DNA of 64,000 nucleotides from Sulfuricurvum sp. IAE1 (GTDB taxonomy: Bacteria > Campylobacterota > Campylobacteria > Campylobacterales > Sulfurimonadaceae): the NCBI RefSeq assembly GCF_004347735.1, contig NZ_SLTI01000058.1, forward strand, positions 79,360 to 143,359, in the 5' to 3' direction. Positions 8,647-15,978 of this stretch are shown piece after piece. Positions within the stretch are counted from its first letter, which is position 1; every line of letters begins with the position of its first letter. Under the pieces are notes generated by a model, which had not been told where the DNA came from, ran no database searches, and saw only the letters and a program-made list of their open reading frames with translations. A program made the translations under genes and the position numbers.

Positions 8647-9162
8647 TTAGAGTCCCATCTCGTCTTTGAGCTGGGACGCCCACGCGCTGACGCGCGATTC
8701 GGTCAGTTCCTCCTGGTTAACGTTATCAAACGCCAGTCCGCAGAACTTCCCGTCCTTCTCGGCAAGCGAATATTCGTATTCGAACCCTACCGTCGGGGTA
8801 AAGCCGTAGGCCTCGGCCCCCAGCGAAGTAAACAGCTCGTGCATTTTTCCCAGCGCGCTGACGAAATGTTCGCCGTGGGTTTTCTGATCCCCCGCACCGA
8901 AGAACGCCACTTTTTTACCGCCCAGGTCGGGACGGTCGTTGGAGAGTTCGTAGAGGGGGTCGACCCAGTCGCGCTGCGGGTCTCCCTGCCCCCACGTCGA
9001 CGATCCGATGAGAAGGACGTCGAACTCGTCGAACTGATCGATCCCCTCAAAGTCCTCTTCCATATCGATGAGCTCGGAGCCTTTGAACTCCCCGGCGAGT
9101 TGTTCCGCCGCCTCCCGCGTGGCTCCCGTGCTGCTGCCAAAAAAAATCCCTATTTTTGCCAT
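8647..9162 (-). CDS. nifF: Flavodoxin, likely electron donor to nitrogenase
   Basis: 171 residues, a long-chain flavodoxin. The FMN phosphate loop GSSTGAT is at residues 9-15, the W-containing 50s loop appears as GSSTWGQGDPQRDW, and the 90s loop as FGAGDQKTHGEHF. It is a cytosolic one- or two-electron carrier; within this cluster the natural reading is the NifF role, passing electrons to the Fe protein. A housekeeping flavodoxin is the alternative. AAGGAG stands seven bases before the ATG, and only ten bases separate it from the upstream gene, so it is in the nifN transcript. Confidence 0.87.
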   Translation of the reverse strand: MAKIGIFFGSSTGATREAAEQLAGEFKGSELIDMEEDFEGIDQFDEFDVLLIGSSTWGQGDPQRDWVDPLYELSNDRPDLGGKKVAFFGAGDQKTHGEHFVSALGKMHELFTSLGAEAYGFTPTVGFEYEYSLAEKDGKFCGLAFDNVNQEELTESRVSAWASQLKDEMGL

Positions 9163-9172
9163 GATGTTCTCC

Positions 9173-9625
9173 TTATCCTTGTTTTACACACGGTTTGTAT
9201 TGCTCGTAGATCGCGACCGCCGTTTCGAGCATCTTGTCCCCGTCCTCGAAAAGCGAGTCCAGCGTCCTGTAGCTGAATCGGTGGGCGTCCTTGAAGTACT
9301 TGTTGACGATGCATATACGGTCCGCGATAACCGCACAGCGGCCGAATCCTTCGTGACTCATCTCCATGATGACGTTGCAGACGACGCCCGTTTTGCGTTC
9401 GAACGACAACGCTACCGCTTTGTAGATCATTTTGATGTCGTTAATCATCATCTCGTCGATGTCGGCGATCAAAGGGATCTGTTTGAGTTCCTCTTTGGTC
9501 TTGACGTACTTTTTGACGAGCAGCTCCTCGTCAGGGATTTTGGCCCAGTTGCCGAATTGGTCCATCGCCCGCAGCTGCCGTACGATCTCGATCCCGAAAT
9601 CGCTCAGTTTTGTTTCCGTTTCCAT
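9173..9625 (-). CDS. NifX-associated nitrogen fixation protein (DUF269)
   Basis: 150 residues from the ATG at 9625; the longer open frame upstream runs through nifX and is not real. The sequence (FGIEIVRQLRAMDQFGNWAKIPDEELLVKKYVKTKEE, then EMSHEGFGRCAVI and the RFSYRTLDSLFEDGDKMLETA end) is typical of the DUF269 family that almost always follows nifX. Its biochemical job is unknown but is linked to FeMo-cofactor synthesis. It follows the nifX stop within a few bases. Confidence 0.88.
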   Translation of the reverse strand: METETKLSDFGIEIVRQLRAMDQFGNWAKIPDEELLVKKYVKTKEELKQIPLIADIDEMMINDIKMIYKAVALSFERKTGVVCNVIMEMSHEGFGRCAVIADRICIVNKYFKDAHRFSYRTLDSLFEDGDKMLETAVAIYEQYKPCVKQG

Positions 9626-9630
9626 AATAA

Positions 9631-10083
9631 TTATTCCCCCTCTGCCCATCGGTCTTGCCGAATATCGTGTTCGGTCTGCATGTGGATGATCCTCTTGATC
9701 CACGGCGGCGGATTGGAGTTGATCATCGCCACGAGCGATTTGAGGATATCTTCGATCAACGTCGGTTCGTTCACTTTCATCGGATGGATCCCCGCACGGA
9801 TCACCTTGGCCGCCGCCGTACCGCCGATACTCTCGCAATACATGATGTTAACCCCGCGCAGCGCACGGACGCGAAAGTCGGTCTTGTCGTCGTCCTCTAT
9901 TCCCGTGGTATCGGTCTTGATAACCTCACAGAGCGAAAAACCCTCTTTTGAGACGTTGTAGACGACAAATTCCCTGGCTCCGCCGAAATGGGCGTTGATC
10001 TCTTCCATGTCCTTGGTTGCAAAGGCAACTTTCATCGCGTCGTTCATCGACCGATCCCCTTCAACCGTAATTTTCGTATTCAT
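9631..10083 (-). CDS. nifX: NifX, FeMo-cofactor precursor carrier
   Basis: 150 residues. The NifB/NifX C-terminal-type domain is clear: MKVAFATKDMEEINAHFGGAREFVVYNVS, later RVRALRGVNIMYCESIGGTAAAKVIRAGIHPMKV. NifX binds the NifB cofactor and VK cluster as they pass to and from NifEN. A start 12 codons downstream (MNDAMKVAF) is possible. It sits 11 bases after nifN, with a GGGGGAG ribosome site, in one transcript with nifN. Confidence 0.92.
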   Translation of the reverse strand: MNTKITVEGDRSMNDAMKVAFATKDMEEINAHFGGAREFVVYNVSKEGFSLCEVIKTDTTGIEDDDKTDFRVRALRGVNIMYCESIGGTAAAKVIRAGIHPMKVNEPTLIEDILKSLVAMINSNPPPWIKRIIHMQTEHDIRQDRWAEGE

Positions 10084-10094
10084 CTTCTCCCCCT

Positions 10095-11396
10095 TTAGGC
10101 GTGATGTTTGACGTGACGAAGAGCATTGGCGATCTCGAACAAAAAGTAGGTGCTACCCTCGTACAGCTGATCGTTTTTAAGCTGGTTTCCGAGCTCTTCG
10201 TAATTCGGGAATCCCCGGATGACAAGTGCCGTATGGGGATAGCTGTGCAAGATCCGTTCTGCATGAAAGTTACTGATGAGCAGGTCGGCGTTTTCGATAT
10301 AGGATTCCGCGTCTTCGAGATCGCCGACGATCACCCGATCGGCTTCCACACTCTCCAGTACGGGGCTTGGCACCGTCGAAACCGCCAGATCGACCGTCCC
10401 CCCGACGCTGCAAAGCAGCGCGCAGATTCCGCTGAGCATGTCCGGCTCTCCCGTGACGACGAAATGGGACGTTCCGATCAGGAAATGGGTGTCGAGCATG
10501 GCATCTTGCAGACGGGACCGCCACCGTTTGATCGACGGTTTGGGTTCGGAGTGTCGCAGTTTCATCAGCGCGCCGACAAAATTGTCGCACCCTTCCAGCC
10601 CCATCACATGCTCGAAATGCAGGTGAAGGATGGAAGGATTTTTAGCTAGGAGCGCCGCCGCCGGTTTTTGCATCGACGCTCCTATCGATACGACGACCGA
10701 CGCGGTGGCGAGGTCGCGCACCTCATTGACCGTTATCCCCCCGTTGGCGAGTTTCCCCTGACCCTCTTCCCAGTAGCCGTCCAGCGACGTCGAGATATCG
10801 GGCAGCGCACAGGTTTCGAATCCGAAGTCCCAGCAGAGGCATTTGAGCTTTTCGACCTCGATGGGCTGCATACTGACGTGGGGCAACAGGACGAGCTTGT
10901 TTGGTTTTACTTCGGTAGCGGATCGGGTGAGCTGTTCGACGATGGCGGTCGCGGTCAAAGCCCAGCCGCTCTCCATGCCACCCTCGTAATCGGGAGTGTT
11001 GACAAAGACGTAGGGGATCTCGATATGCGTCCCGACTCCGCGCACATCGTCCCCCTTGGTCTCGGTAAGCCCCGTCGTGTGCAAGCCGATCATGCTGGGG
11101 CGGAGGTTCTTCTCTTTTTCCGTAATGTTCTCGATCGCCATCAGGATCGAATAATCCCCTCCGTCGAGTACGGCGGTGATGTCGCTGACCGAGGTGTTGC
11201 GCACGGCGATGGGTTCGTTGAAATGGCGGGTGAAAAAGACCTTGGTGTACGAGGCGCACCCCTGCGCGGCGTGCATCAGGGGCATACAGTCCTTGACCCC
11301 CAGAAACGCCAGGGTAGCGCCCATCGGCTGGGAGTGTTTGATCGGGTTGACCTGCAATGGCTTGGAAGATGGAGGAATAATGCGGTGCGGTTCCAT
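10095..11396 (-). CDS. nifN: NifN, FeMo-cofactor scaffold beta subunit
   Basis: 433 residues. The N-terminus LQVNPIKHSQPMGATLAFLGVKDCMPLMHAAQGCASYTKVFFTRHFNEPI is diagnostic of NifN: in place of the MoFe-protein beta subunit it keeps the cluster-binding cysteines but has QGC-A-Y-K-V. It pairs with NifE to form the scaffold on which the FeMo cofactor is finished. AAGGAG is six bases before the ATG and a -24/-12 promoter lies 25 bases upstream, so nifN starts its own transcript. Unusually it is cut off from nifE by a plus-strand gene. Confidence 0.94.
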   Translation of the reverse strand: MEPHRIIPPSSKPLQVNPIKHSQPMGATLAFLGVKDCMPLMHAAQGCASYTKVFFTRHFNEPIAVRNTSVSDITAVLDGGDYSILMAIENITEKEKNLRPSMIGLHTTGLTETKGDDVRGVGTHIEIPYVFVNTPDYEGGMESGWALTATAIVEQLTRSATEVKPNKLVLLPHVSMQPIEVEKLKCLCWDFGFETCALPDISTSLDGYWEEGQGKLANGGITVNEVRDLATASVVVSIGASMQKPAAALLAKNPSILHLHFEHVMGLEGCDNFVGALMKLRHSEPKPSIKRWRSRLQDAMLDTHFLIGTSHFVVTGEPDMLSGICALLCSVGGTVDLAVSTVPSPVLESVEADRVIVGDLEDAESYIENADLLISNFHAERILHSYPHTALVIRGFPNYEELGNQLKNDQLYEGSTYFLFEIANALRHVKHHA

Positions 11397-11420
11397 GACA
11401 ACTCCTTGTTATCATGGAAA

Positions 11421-11437
11421 ATGCAAGTTTTGTGCGA
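11421..11437 (-). promoter_or_regulatory. Sigma-54 (-24/-12) promoter of nifN
   Basis: Read on the minus strand: TCGCAC-AAAAC-TTGCAT. This matches the sigma-54 consensus TGGCAC-N5-TTGCA/T in ten of eleven informative positions with exact spacing. Predicted start of transcription is about 13 bases downstream, just before the ribosome site of nifN. Confidence 0.8.
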
Positions 11438-11483
11438 GAAAGGTGCAATTGATAGGTTTATCCCCTTTAATCGCATCAATATC

Positions 11484-11533
11484 TGATATGATTAATACAA
11501 ATCACCTCATAAATTGATACGATTAATCCAAAT
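11484..11533. repeat. Pair of 19-bp direct repeats between nifN and mdaB
   Basis: TGATATGATTAATACAAAT (11484-11502) and TGATACGATTAATCCAAAT (11515-11533) agree at 17 of 19 positions and start 31 bp apart, about three helical turns. They lie roughly 75-125 bp upstream of the predicted nifN transcription start, the normal zone for an enhancer-binding activator of a sigma-54 promoter. They could instead be an operator of the divergent mdaB. Confidence 0.65.
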
Positions 11534-11604
11534 ACAATGCAAAATCTCCCGTTTACCCTATCGTTGTACAATTAATTTCATACACTCATCTTAGGAACCA
11601 TTCC

Positions 11605-12186
11605 ATGAAACACGTCCTTCTTCTAAACCTTCACCAAAAATACGAAGGGTTCGCCAACGGCAATCTCACCCGCGACCTCCTTAGCACCGCCAAAGCGTAT
11701 TTTGCCGCCAACGGCTATGAGATCAAAGAGAGCGTTATCGAAGAGGGCTACGACATTGCCAGCGAGCTCGAAAAATTCAAATGGGCCGACCTGTTTTTCG
11801 TCCAGTCCCCCGTCTACTGGATGGGACTGCCGTGGCTGGGGAAAAAGTACCTCGATGAGATCCTCTCGGGGGGCAACGGCACGGTGACGTTCGTCAACGA
11901 CGGGCGGGCGAACGGAGGGGCATACGGCAGCGGCGGTCTGATGAAAGAAAAACGCTACATGCTCAGTTTTACCTATAACTGCCCTCCGAGCGAATTTGAC
12001 AATCCGAATGGTTTTTTCGAGGGGCTCAGCCTCGATCAGGCAAACGTCGCCCTCCACAAAGCGTTCCAGTTCTGCGGGGCGCAGCCCTACCGCAGCTACT
12101 CGGTCCACAACGTCTACGGGGCCGATTTCAGCATCGACGCCGCATTGGACGGCCTGCGCCGCAGACTCAGCGAGAACTTCTCCTAA
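11605..12186 (+). CDS. mdaB: MdaB-like NAD(P)H:quinone oxidoreductase, flavodoxin fold
   Basis: 193 residues with the flavodoxin-like fold of the MdaB/NQO family: MKHVLLLNLHQKY at the first strand, the FFVQSPVYWMGLPWLGKKYLDEI helix-loop, and the GGLMKEKRYMLSFTYNCPPSEF segment typical of MdaB. It would reduce quinones by two electrons and protect against oxygen stress, which makes sense beside oxygen-sensitive nitrogenase proteins. It is on the plus strand between nifN and nifE; its stop overlaps the nifE stop by three to four bases tail to tail. AGGAA precedes the ATG. Confidence 0.85.
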   Translation: MKHVLLLNLHQKYEGFANGNLTRDLLSTAKAYFAANGYEIKESVIEEGYDIASELEKFKWADLFFVQSPVYWMGLPWLGKKYLDEILSGGNGTVTFVNDGRANGGAYGSGGLMKEKRYMLSFTYNCPPSEFDNPNGFFEGLSLDQANVALHKAFQFCGAQPYRSYSVHNVYGADFSIDAALDGLRRRLSENFS

Positions 12187-13544
12187 TCCGCCTCCCACGG
12201 CGCGGGACGCCCGACGTTGGCAAATACCGGGTTGCGAAACGCGTATTTGAGCTCTTCGGCGAGGTTTAGAAGTCCCTCGTATCCTCCGTAACTCGTTTTT
12301 TTCTCCTGGTTGACGTCGATGAAACTGATTTTCTTCTTGATAGCCGTATAGAGGCTCCGTCCCCCGGCGAGGAGGATATGGGCCCCCGTAGAGTCGATCA
12401 CCCTGGCCTGTTCGGCGGCGGGTTTGGTCATCAGTATCCCATCGGGTCCCAGGTATTCGCGCGCCTTGTCAATGTCGTCCTGAGTCGATTTAGCGATGCT
12501 CGTCGCGACCACTTCGATCCCCAAATCCTGAAGCCCCGACGCGATCGACCACGCCTTGTTACCCCCGGTGTTCAGAACCGCCTTTTTCCCGGCGAACAGT
12601 TCACGATACGGGCGAAGTTTCGTTTCGAGTTCGGCTTCGGCCTGAGCAATCACCTCTTCGGCACGGGCGATGAGTTCGGGGGCTCCCAGCGCACGGACGA
12701 TTTCGCGGATCGCGAACGTCGTGTCCCGTTTTCCGTAAAAGGAGATGGAGATCCAGGGGATGCCGTAACGCTCCTCCATTTTCCGTGTAAGGGTGATAAG
12801 CGACTTGGCGCAGACGATGACGTTGAGGCGGGCGCGGTGGGCACATCGTATGTCTCCCACCCTCCCGTCGCCGCTTAGCGAGCTCAACACCCGTATGCCG
12901 ATTTTCTCGAAGAGAGGGAGATACTGCCACATATCCCCCGTGACGTTATAGTCGCCGATGAGGTTGATGTCGTAAGGGGTTGTAGTTTCGGGTTCTTTGG
13001 TGCCGATGAGGTGTTCGAGTACCGCTTCGCCCGCCAGCCGCGACCCGAGATTTTTACTCCCCACAAATCCGGGTGCATGGACGGGAACGATTGGGATGCC
13101 GTGACGCTCAGACCCTTTTTTGCAGGTCATGTCGATGTCATCCCCGACCAGTGCCGTTACACAGGTCGAATAAACGAAAATCGCCTCGGGACTGTAGTGC
13201 TGCACGATATAGTCGATCGAATCGCCCAGTCGTTTGTCGCCGCCGAAAATGACGTCATTGGTCGTGATCCCCGTCGTAAAGCCCATCTGGGTATGGTCGC
13301 GTCCCGCGTACGACGTTTTTGTCTCGCGGGTCTCCCACGACGCCCCGAGGCACGTCTGGGGACCGTGGACGAGATGAACGGCGTCGGCGTAAGGAAAGAG
13401 CGATATCTGCGCACCGTCGAAGGCGCATCCTCCTGCGGCAAGTCCCGGTTTTGGCTTGTCGCACCCTTCTCCTGGTTTTTTGTTCTTGCTGTGGGAACAG
13501 GCGCTCTCGTTCATGAGTTCTTTGATCTTGGCACGGCTGACCAT
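12183..13544 (-). CDS. nifE: NifE, FeMo-cofactor scaffold alpha subunit
   Basis: 453 residues from the ATG at 13544, chosen for AAGGAG at seven bases; the longer frame would run into the promoter. NifE features are CAFDGAQISLFPYADAVHLVHGPQTCLGASWETRET, GGDKRLGDSIDY and YSTCVTALVGDDI, all lining the cofactor-maturation site. With NifN it forms the NifEN scaffold. The last residues VGRPAPWE are family-typical, so the gene is complete despite the convergent mdaB overlapping its stop. Confidence 0.95.
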   Translation of the reverse strand: MVSRAKIKELMNESACSHSKNKKPGEGCDKPKPGLAAGGCAFDGAQISLFPYADAVHLVHGPQTCLGASWETRETKTSYAGRDHTQMGFTTGITTNDVIFGGDKRLGDSIDYIVQHYSPEAIFVYSTCVTALVGDDIDMTCKKGSERHGIPIVPVHAPGFVGSKNLGSRLAGEAVLEHLIGTKEPETTTPYDINLIGDYNVTGDMWQYLPLFEKIGIRVLSSLSGDGRVGDIRCAHRARLNVIVCAKSLITLTRKMEERYGIPWISISFYGKRDTTFAIREIVRALGAPELIARAEEVIAQAEAELETKLRPYRELFAGKKAVLNTGGNKAWSIASGLQDLGIEVVATSIAKSTQDDIDKAREYLGPDGILMTKPAAEQARVIDSTGAHILLAGGRSLYTAIKKKISFIDVNQEKKTSYGGYEGLLNLAEELKYAFRNPVFANVGRPAPWEAD

Positions 13545-13574
13545 GGTAGGCTCCTTGCGTGAAGTCTTTACCGT

Positions 13575-13591
13575 ATGCAAATTTCATGCGA
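13575..13591 (-). promoter_or_regulatory. Sigma-54-type promoter of nifE
   Basis: Minus strand TCGCAT-GAAAT-TTGCAT: same spacing and -12 as the nifN promoter, with T for C at the end of the -24 block. Transcription would begin near 13563, about 20 bases before the nifE start. Confidence 0.65.
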
Positions 13592-13665
13592 TCTCAACGT
13601 TTCTTTAAGGATCGGGGAGTACCATTTATTTGTTTCGATAATTTTCGTATCGCAGGAGGGCGCAG

Positions 13666-14091
13666 ATGGAACACGCAGGGAAACGGATCATTGCCGCCGA
13701 TATGGGCGGCCTTAAAAGCTACAGAGTCGATTATATTTCCGAAACGGGGCGTTATCATATAGAAGCGCTGGAAGATATCGATTACATCGAAGGGCGCAAG
13801 AAAACCGGGGATCTTCTGAGTGACGACCGCGGTAATTTCCAGCACTCGAGCGGAGAGAACCACACACTGGAGCATCACGTCGAACAAGAACTGGTGCGTA
13901 CCGTTGCCGGAGACATTTCGAAACTCCTCGCCGACTCGGAACCGGGATCGTGTTATCTGGCGTTTCCTGCCAGACACCATGACGAACTTGTCGCAGCCCT
14001 CTCCGAAACGGCCCGCAAGGCGGTTGGCAAATCCGTAAGCGCCAATTTGCGCAAATGTCCCGCAGGAGAGCTGTTAAAGCATTTTTCCTGA
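13666..14091 (+). CDS. Host-attachment-protein family (PF10116-like) protein
   Basis: 141 residues. The pattern IIAADMGGLKSYRVD at the N-terminus, a short charged middle, and the conserved end LAFPARHHDELVAALSETARKAVGKSVSANLRKCPAGELLKHF agrees with proteins annotated as required for attachment to host cells. In free-living bacteria the real function is unknown and the name is historical; the fold resembles release-factor eRF1-like domains. AGGAGG is seven bases before the ATG at 13666. It is divergent from nifE. Confidence 0.72.
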   Translation: MEHAGKRIIAADMGGLKSYRVDYISETGRYHIEALEDIDYIEGRKKTGDLLSDDRGNFQHSSGENHTLEHHVEQELVRTVAGDISKLLADSEPGSCYLAFPARHHDELVAALSETARKAVGKSVSANLRKCPAGELLKHFS

Positions 14092-14094
14092 TAA

Positions 14095-14697
14095 TCAGAG
14101 TTTCGTAGCGGTCATCAGAAAAACGGGATAGTTTTTCCCCTCTTTCTCGATCGTACAGGCGGTATGGAACCGTACATTTGAAAATCCCGCTTCTTCAGCC
14201 GTTTCGCGCAGTTTTTCACGGTCAAATCCCAGATGAAACACCCCTTCGTTGCCGTGCGAATGGAACGTCCCGTCTTCGGCATCGAGATCGGCGATCGCAA
14301 CAAACCCGTCTCGCTTGATGTGCTTGCGAAATGCACGGAATAGCGCTGCGGTATCCTCGACATGGTGCATCGCCATCGAGCTTACGATCCCCTCGAACGT
14401 CCGATCCAGCGGTTCGTTGAGCAGATCGGCGCATACGGTTTCCATCCGTAATTGCGGCGTATTTTTGGCGGCGGCCTGTTCAAGCATTTTTTCGGAAAGG
14501 TCGACTCCGGTCACCGATCGCACCTGCGGGGCGATGCGAAATCCCAGCAGTCCCGTGCCGCAGCCGAAATCGAGAATATCCATGTGCCCAAGCAGCGCAA
14601 TGCGGCTTGCGATGGTCTGAAAAACCGATTCGGCGATGAATCGACGCATATCCCCTTTATCCCAGTTTTCCGCCGCACGGTCGAAACGCTCCGTCAT
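14095..14697 (-). CDS. SAM-dependent methyltransferase, class I
   Basis: 200 residues from the ATG at 14697 (GGGGGGA upstream); a 13-residue longer form has no ribosome site. The Rossmann SAM-binding motif I is ILDFGCGTGLLGF (near residue 40), motif II is VTGVDLSEKMLEQA, and the acceptor-side HHVEDTAALFRAF follows. The substrate is not evident. It is convergent with the preceding gene and divergent from the sensory island. Confidence 0.85.
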   Translation of the reverse strand: MTERFDRAAENWDKGDMRRFIAESVFQTIASRIALLGHMDILDFGCGTGLLGFRIAPQVRSVTGVDLSEKMLEQAAAKNTPQLRMETVCADLLNEPLDRTFEGIVSSMAMHHVEDTAALFRAFRKHIKRDGFVAIADLDAEDGTFHSHGNEGVFHLGFDREKLRETAEEAGFSNVRFHTACTIEKEGKNYPVFLMTATKL

Positions 14698-14771
14698 CGT
14701 ATCCCCCCTCTTTTTACTCGCCGCATTATGAACCAAAAAGATGAAAAAATCAACGCCGCCCGCCGCCGAAA

Positions 14772-14805
14772 TTGCAACACAGTTGCGACACTATAGTGGC
14801 ACAAT
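14772..14805 (+). promoter_or_regulatory. Island promoter motif, copy 1 (before the receiver/MCP1 unit)
   Basis: TTGCAACA-cag-TTGCGACA, nine bases, CACAAT. First of nine copies of the same layout. The -10-like hexamer ends 45 bases before the start codon at 14851. Confidence 0.75.
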
Positions 14806-14850
14806 GCCTTCCATGATCCGTATTATTTTCAATTATCAAGGAATGGCCGA

Positions 14851-15963
14851 ATGGATTACAGCTTTGTAGCCAAACATCTCAAAGAGATCGGATTTGAGAT
14901 GCGACTGCTGCTTGTAGAGGACGATCCCCTACTCCAAAAACAACTGCAATCTTTTTTACAGCGTTTTTTTAAAACCATCGACATCGCCTCCGACGGCGTC
15001 GAAGCGATCATGCTTTATCAGGCCAATCCCTACGATCTGGTCGTGACCGATTTGACAATGCCCGTCATGAGCGGAACCGAACTGGCCGCAAACATCCGCG
15101 AGCTGAACCCACGCCAGCGTATCGTCATCATATCCGGGGATTCGGGAACCGAACGGCTGCTGGAACTCATCAACATCGGGATCGACGCGTTTATCGTCAA
15201 ACCGCTGAAGATGAATGAAGTCCTGATCCATCTGGAAAGAACGTGCCAGGCGGTGTACGATCAGAAAATGCTCGATTATTTCAGCACGATGCTCGAAGAA
15301 TCGAACCGCGAACTGCGCGAAGCGAATCTCGAACTCAGCTGCGCTCTCGACGAATACAAGCGCGATAAGCGCAACGCTTCCAAGGAACCCCGCACCGAAA
15401 CCGTTCAGACCTTCATTCCCCCACAGACGTGCGAGCTTTACAATGATCTCGGAGCCGGTCGGGAACTCAACGAAAGCGAAAAGGTGATGCTCTACACCCG
15501 CAACGAAAAGACAAGTGCCGAAGAGTTTCACAGCGCCTACCCGCTTGAACTGGACAAAACCGACGAAGAGCTGGAGCTGCTCGAAGACAGTTTTCACCTC
15601 CTGCTTACCAATGCCGAGCGCAACGCCACACAAGAAACCCTCTCGAAGCTAACCGATATTTTACGCGATTACGCGCGGGAAATCGAACTTATCCCCCAGT
15701 TCGGAGCCCTCTCCTACGGGATCCAGCAACTGGCCAGAACGTTTGAATCGGTGGACGATCCGGGAAAACTCCCCGGGATCATGCCGATGCTCTCCTCGCT
15801 CTTCGACAACCTCGAGCGATGGCGCAAAGAGGTGCTGCATTACCGGCGTGCCGAGGACATTCACTATCTGGACAATTCGCTCATCAGCGACGCTCTTAGC
15901 CTTGAGGGGCTTTTGAGCAACCAACACGCGGTCTCTTCGGATAACGACATCGAATTATTCTAA
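14851..15963 (+). CDS. Receiver-domain protein with helical C-terminus, no known output domain
   Basis: 370 residues. Residues 17-135 are a full receiver: acidic pair VEDD, phosphoacceptor in LVVTDLTMPVMSG, and lysine in FIVKPL. A long coiled-coil linker follows (MLEESNRELREANLELSCALDEYK), then a mostly helical domain of about 120 residues that could be an Hpt-like four-helix bundle but lacks an obvious H-x-x-K-G. It ends in SSDNDIELF, a tail resembling the end of the CheZ-like protein of this island (VDIDDFTLF). It heads a two-gene unit with MCP1. A phosphate sink or adaptor is possible; the function is not known. Confidence 0.8.
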   Translation: MDYSFVAKHLKEIGFEMRLLLVEDDPLLQKQLQSFLQRFFKTIDIASDGVEAIMLYQANPYDLVVTDLTMPVMSGTELAANIRELNPRQRIVIISGDSGTERLLELINIGIDAFIVKPLKMNEVLIHLERTCQAVYDQKMLDYFSTMLEESNRELREANLELSCALDEYKRDKRNASKEPRTETVQTFIPPQTCELYNDLGAGRELNESEKVMLYTRNEKTSAEEFHSAYPLELDKTDEELELLEDSFHLLLTNAERNATQETLSKLTDILRDYAREIELIPQFGALSYGIQQLARTFESVDDPGKLPGIMPMLSSLFDNLERWRKEVLHYRRAEDIHYLDNSLISDALSLEGLLSNQHAVSSDNDIELF

Positions 15964-15978
15964 CACAAGGATTCGGCA

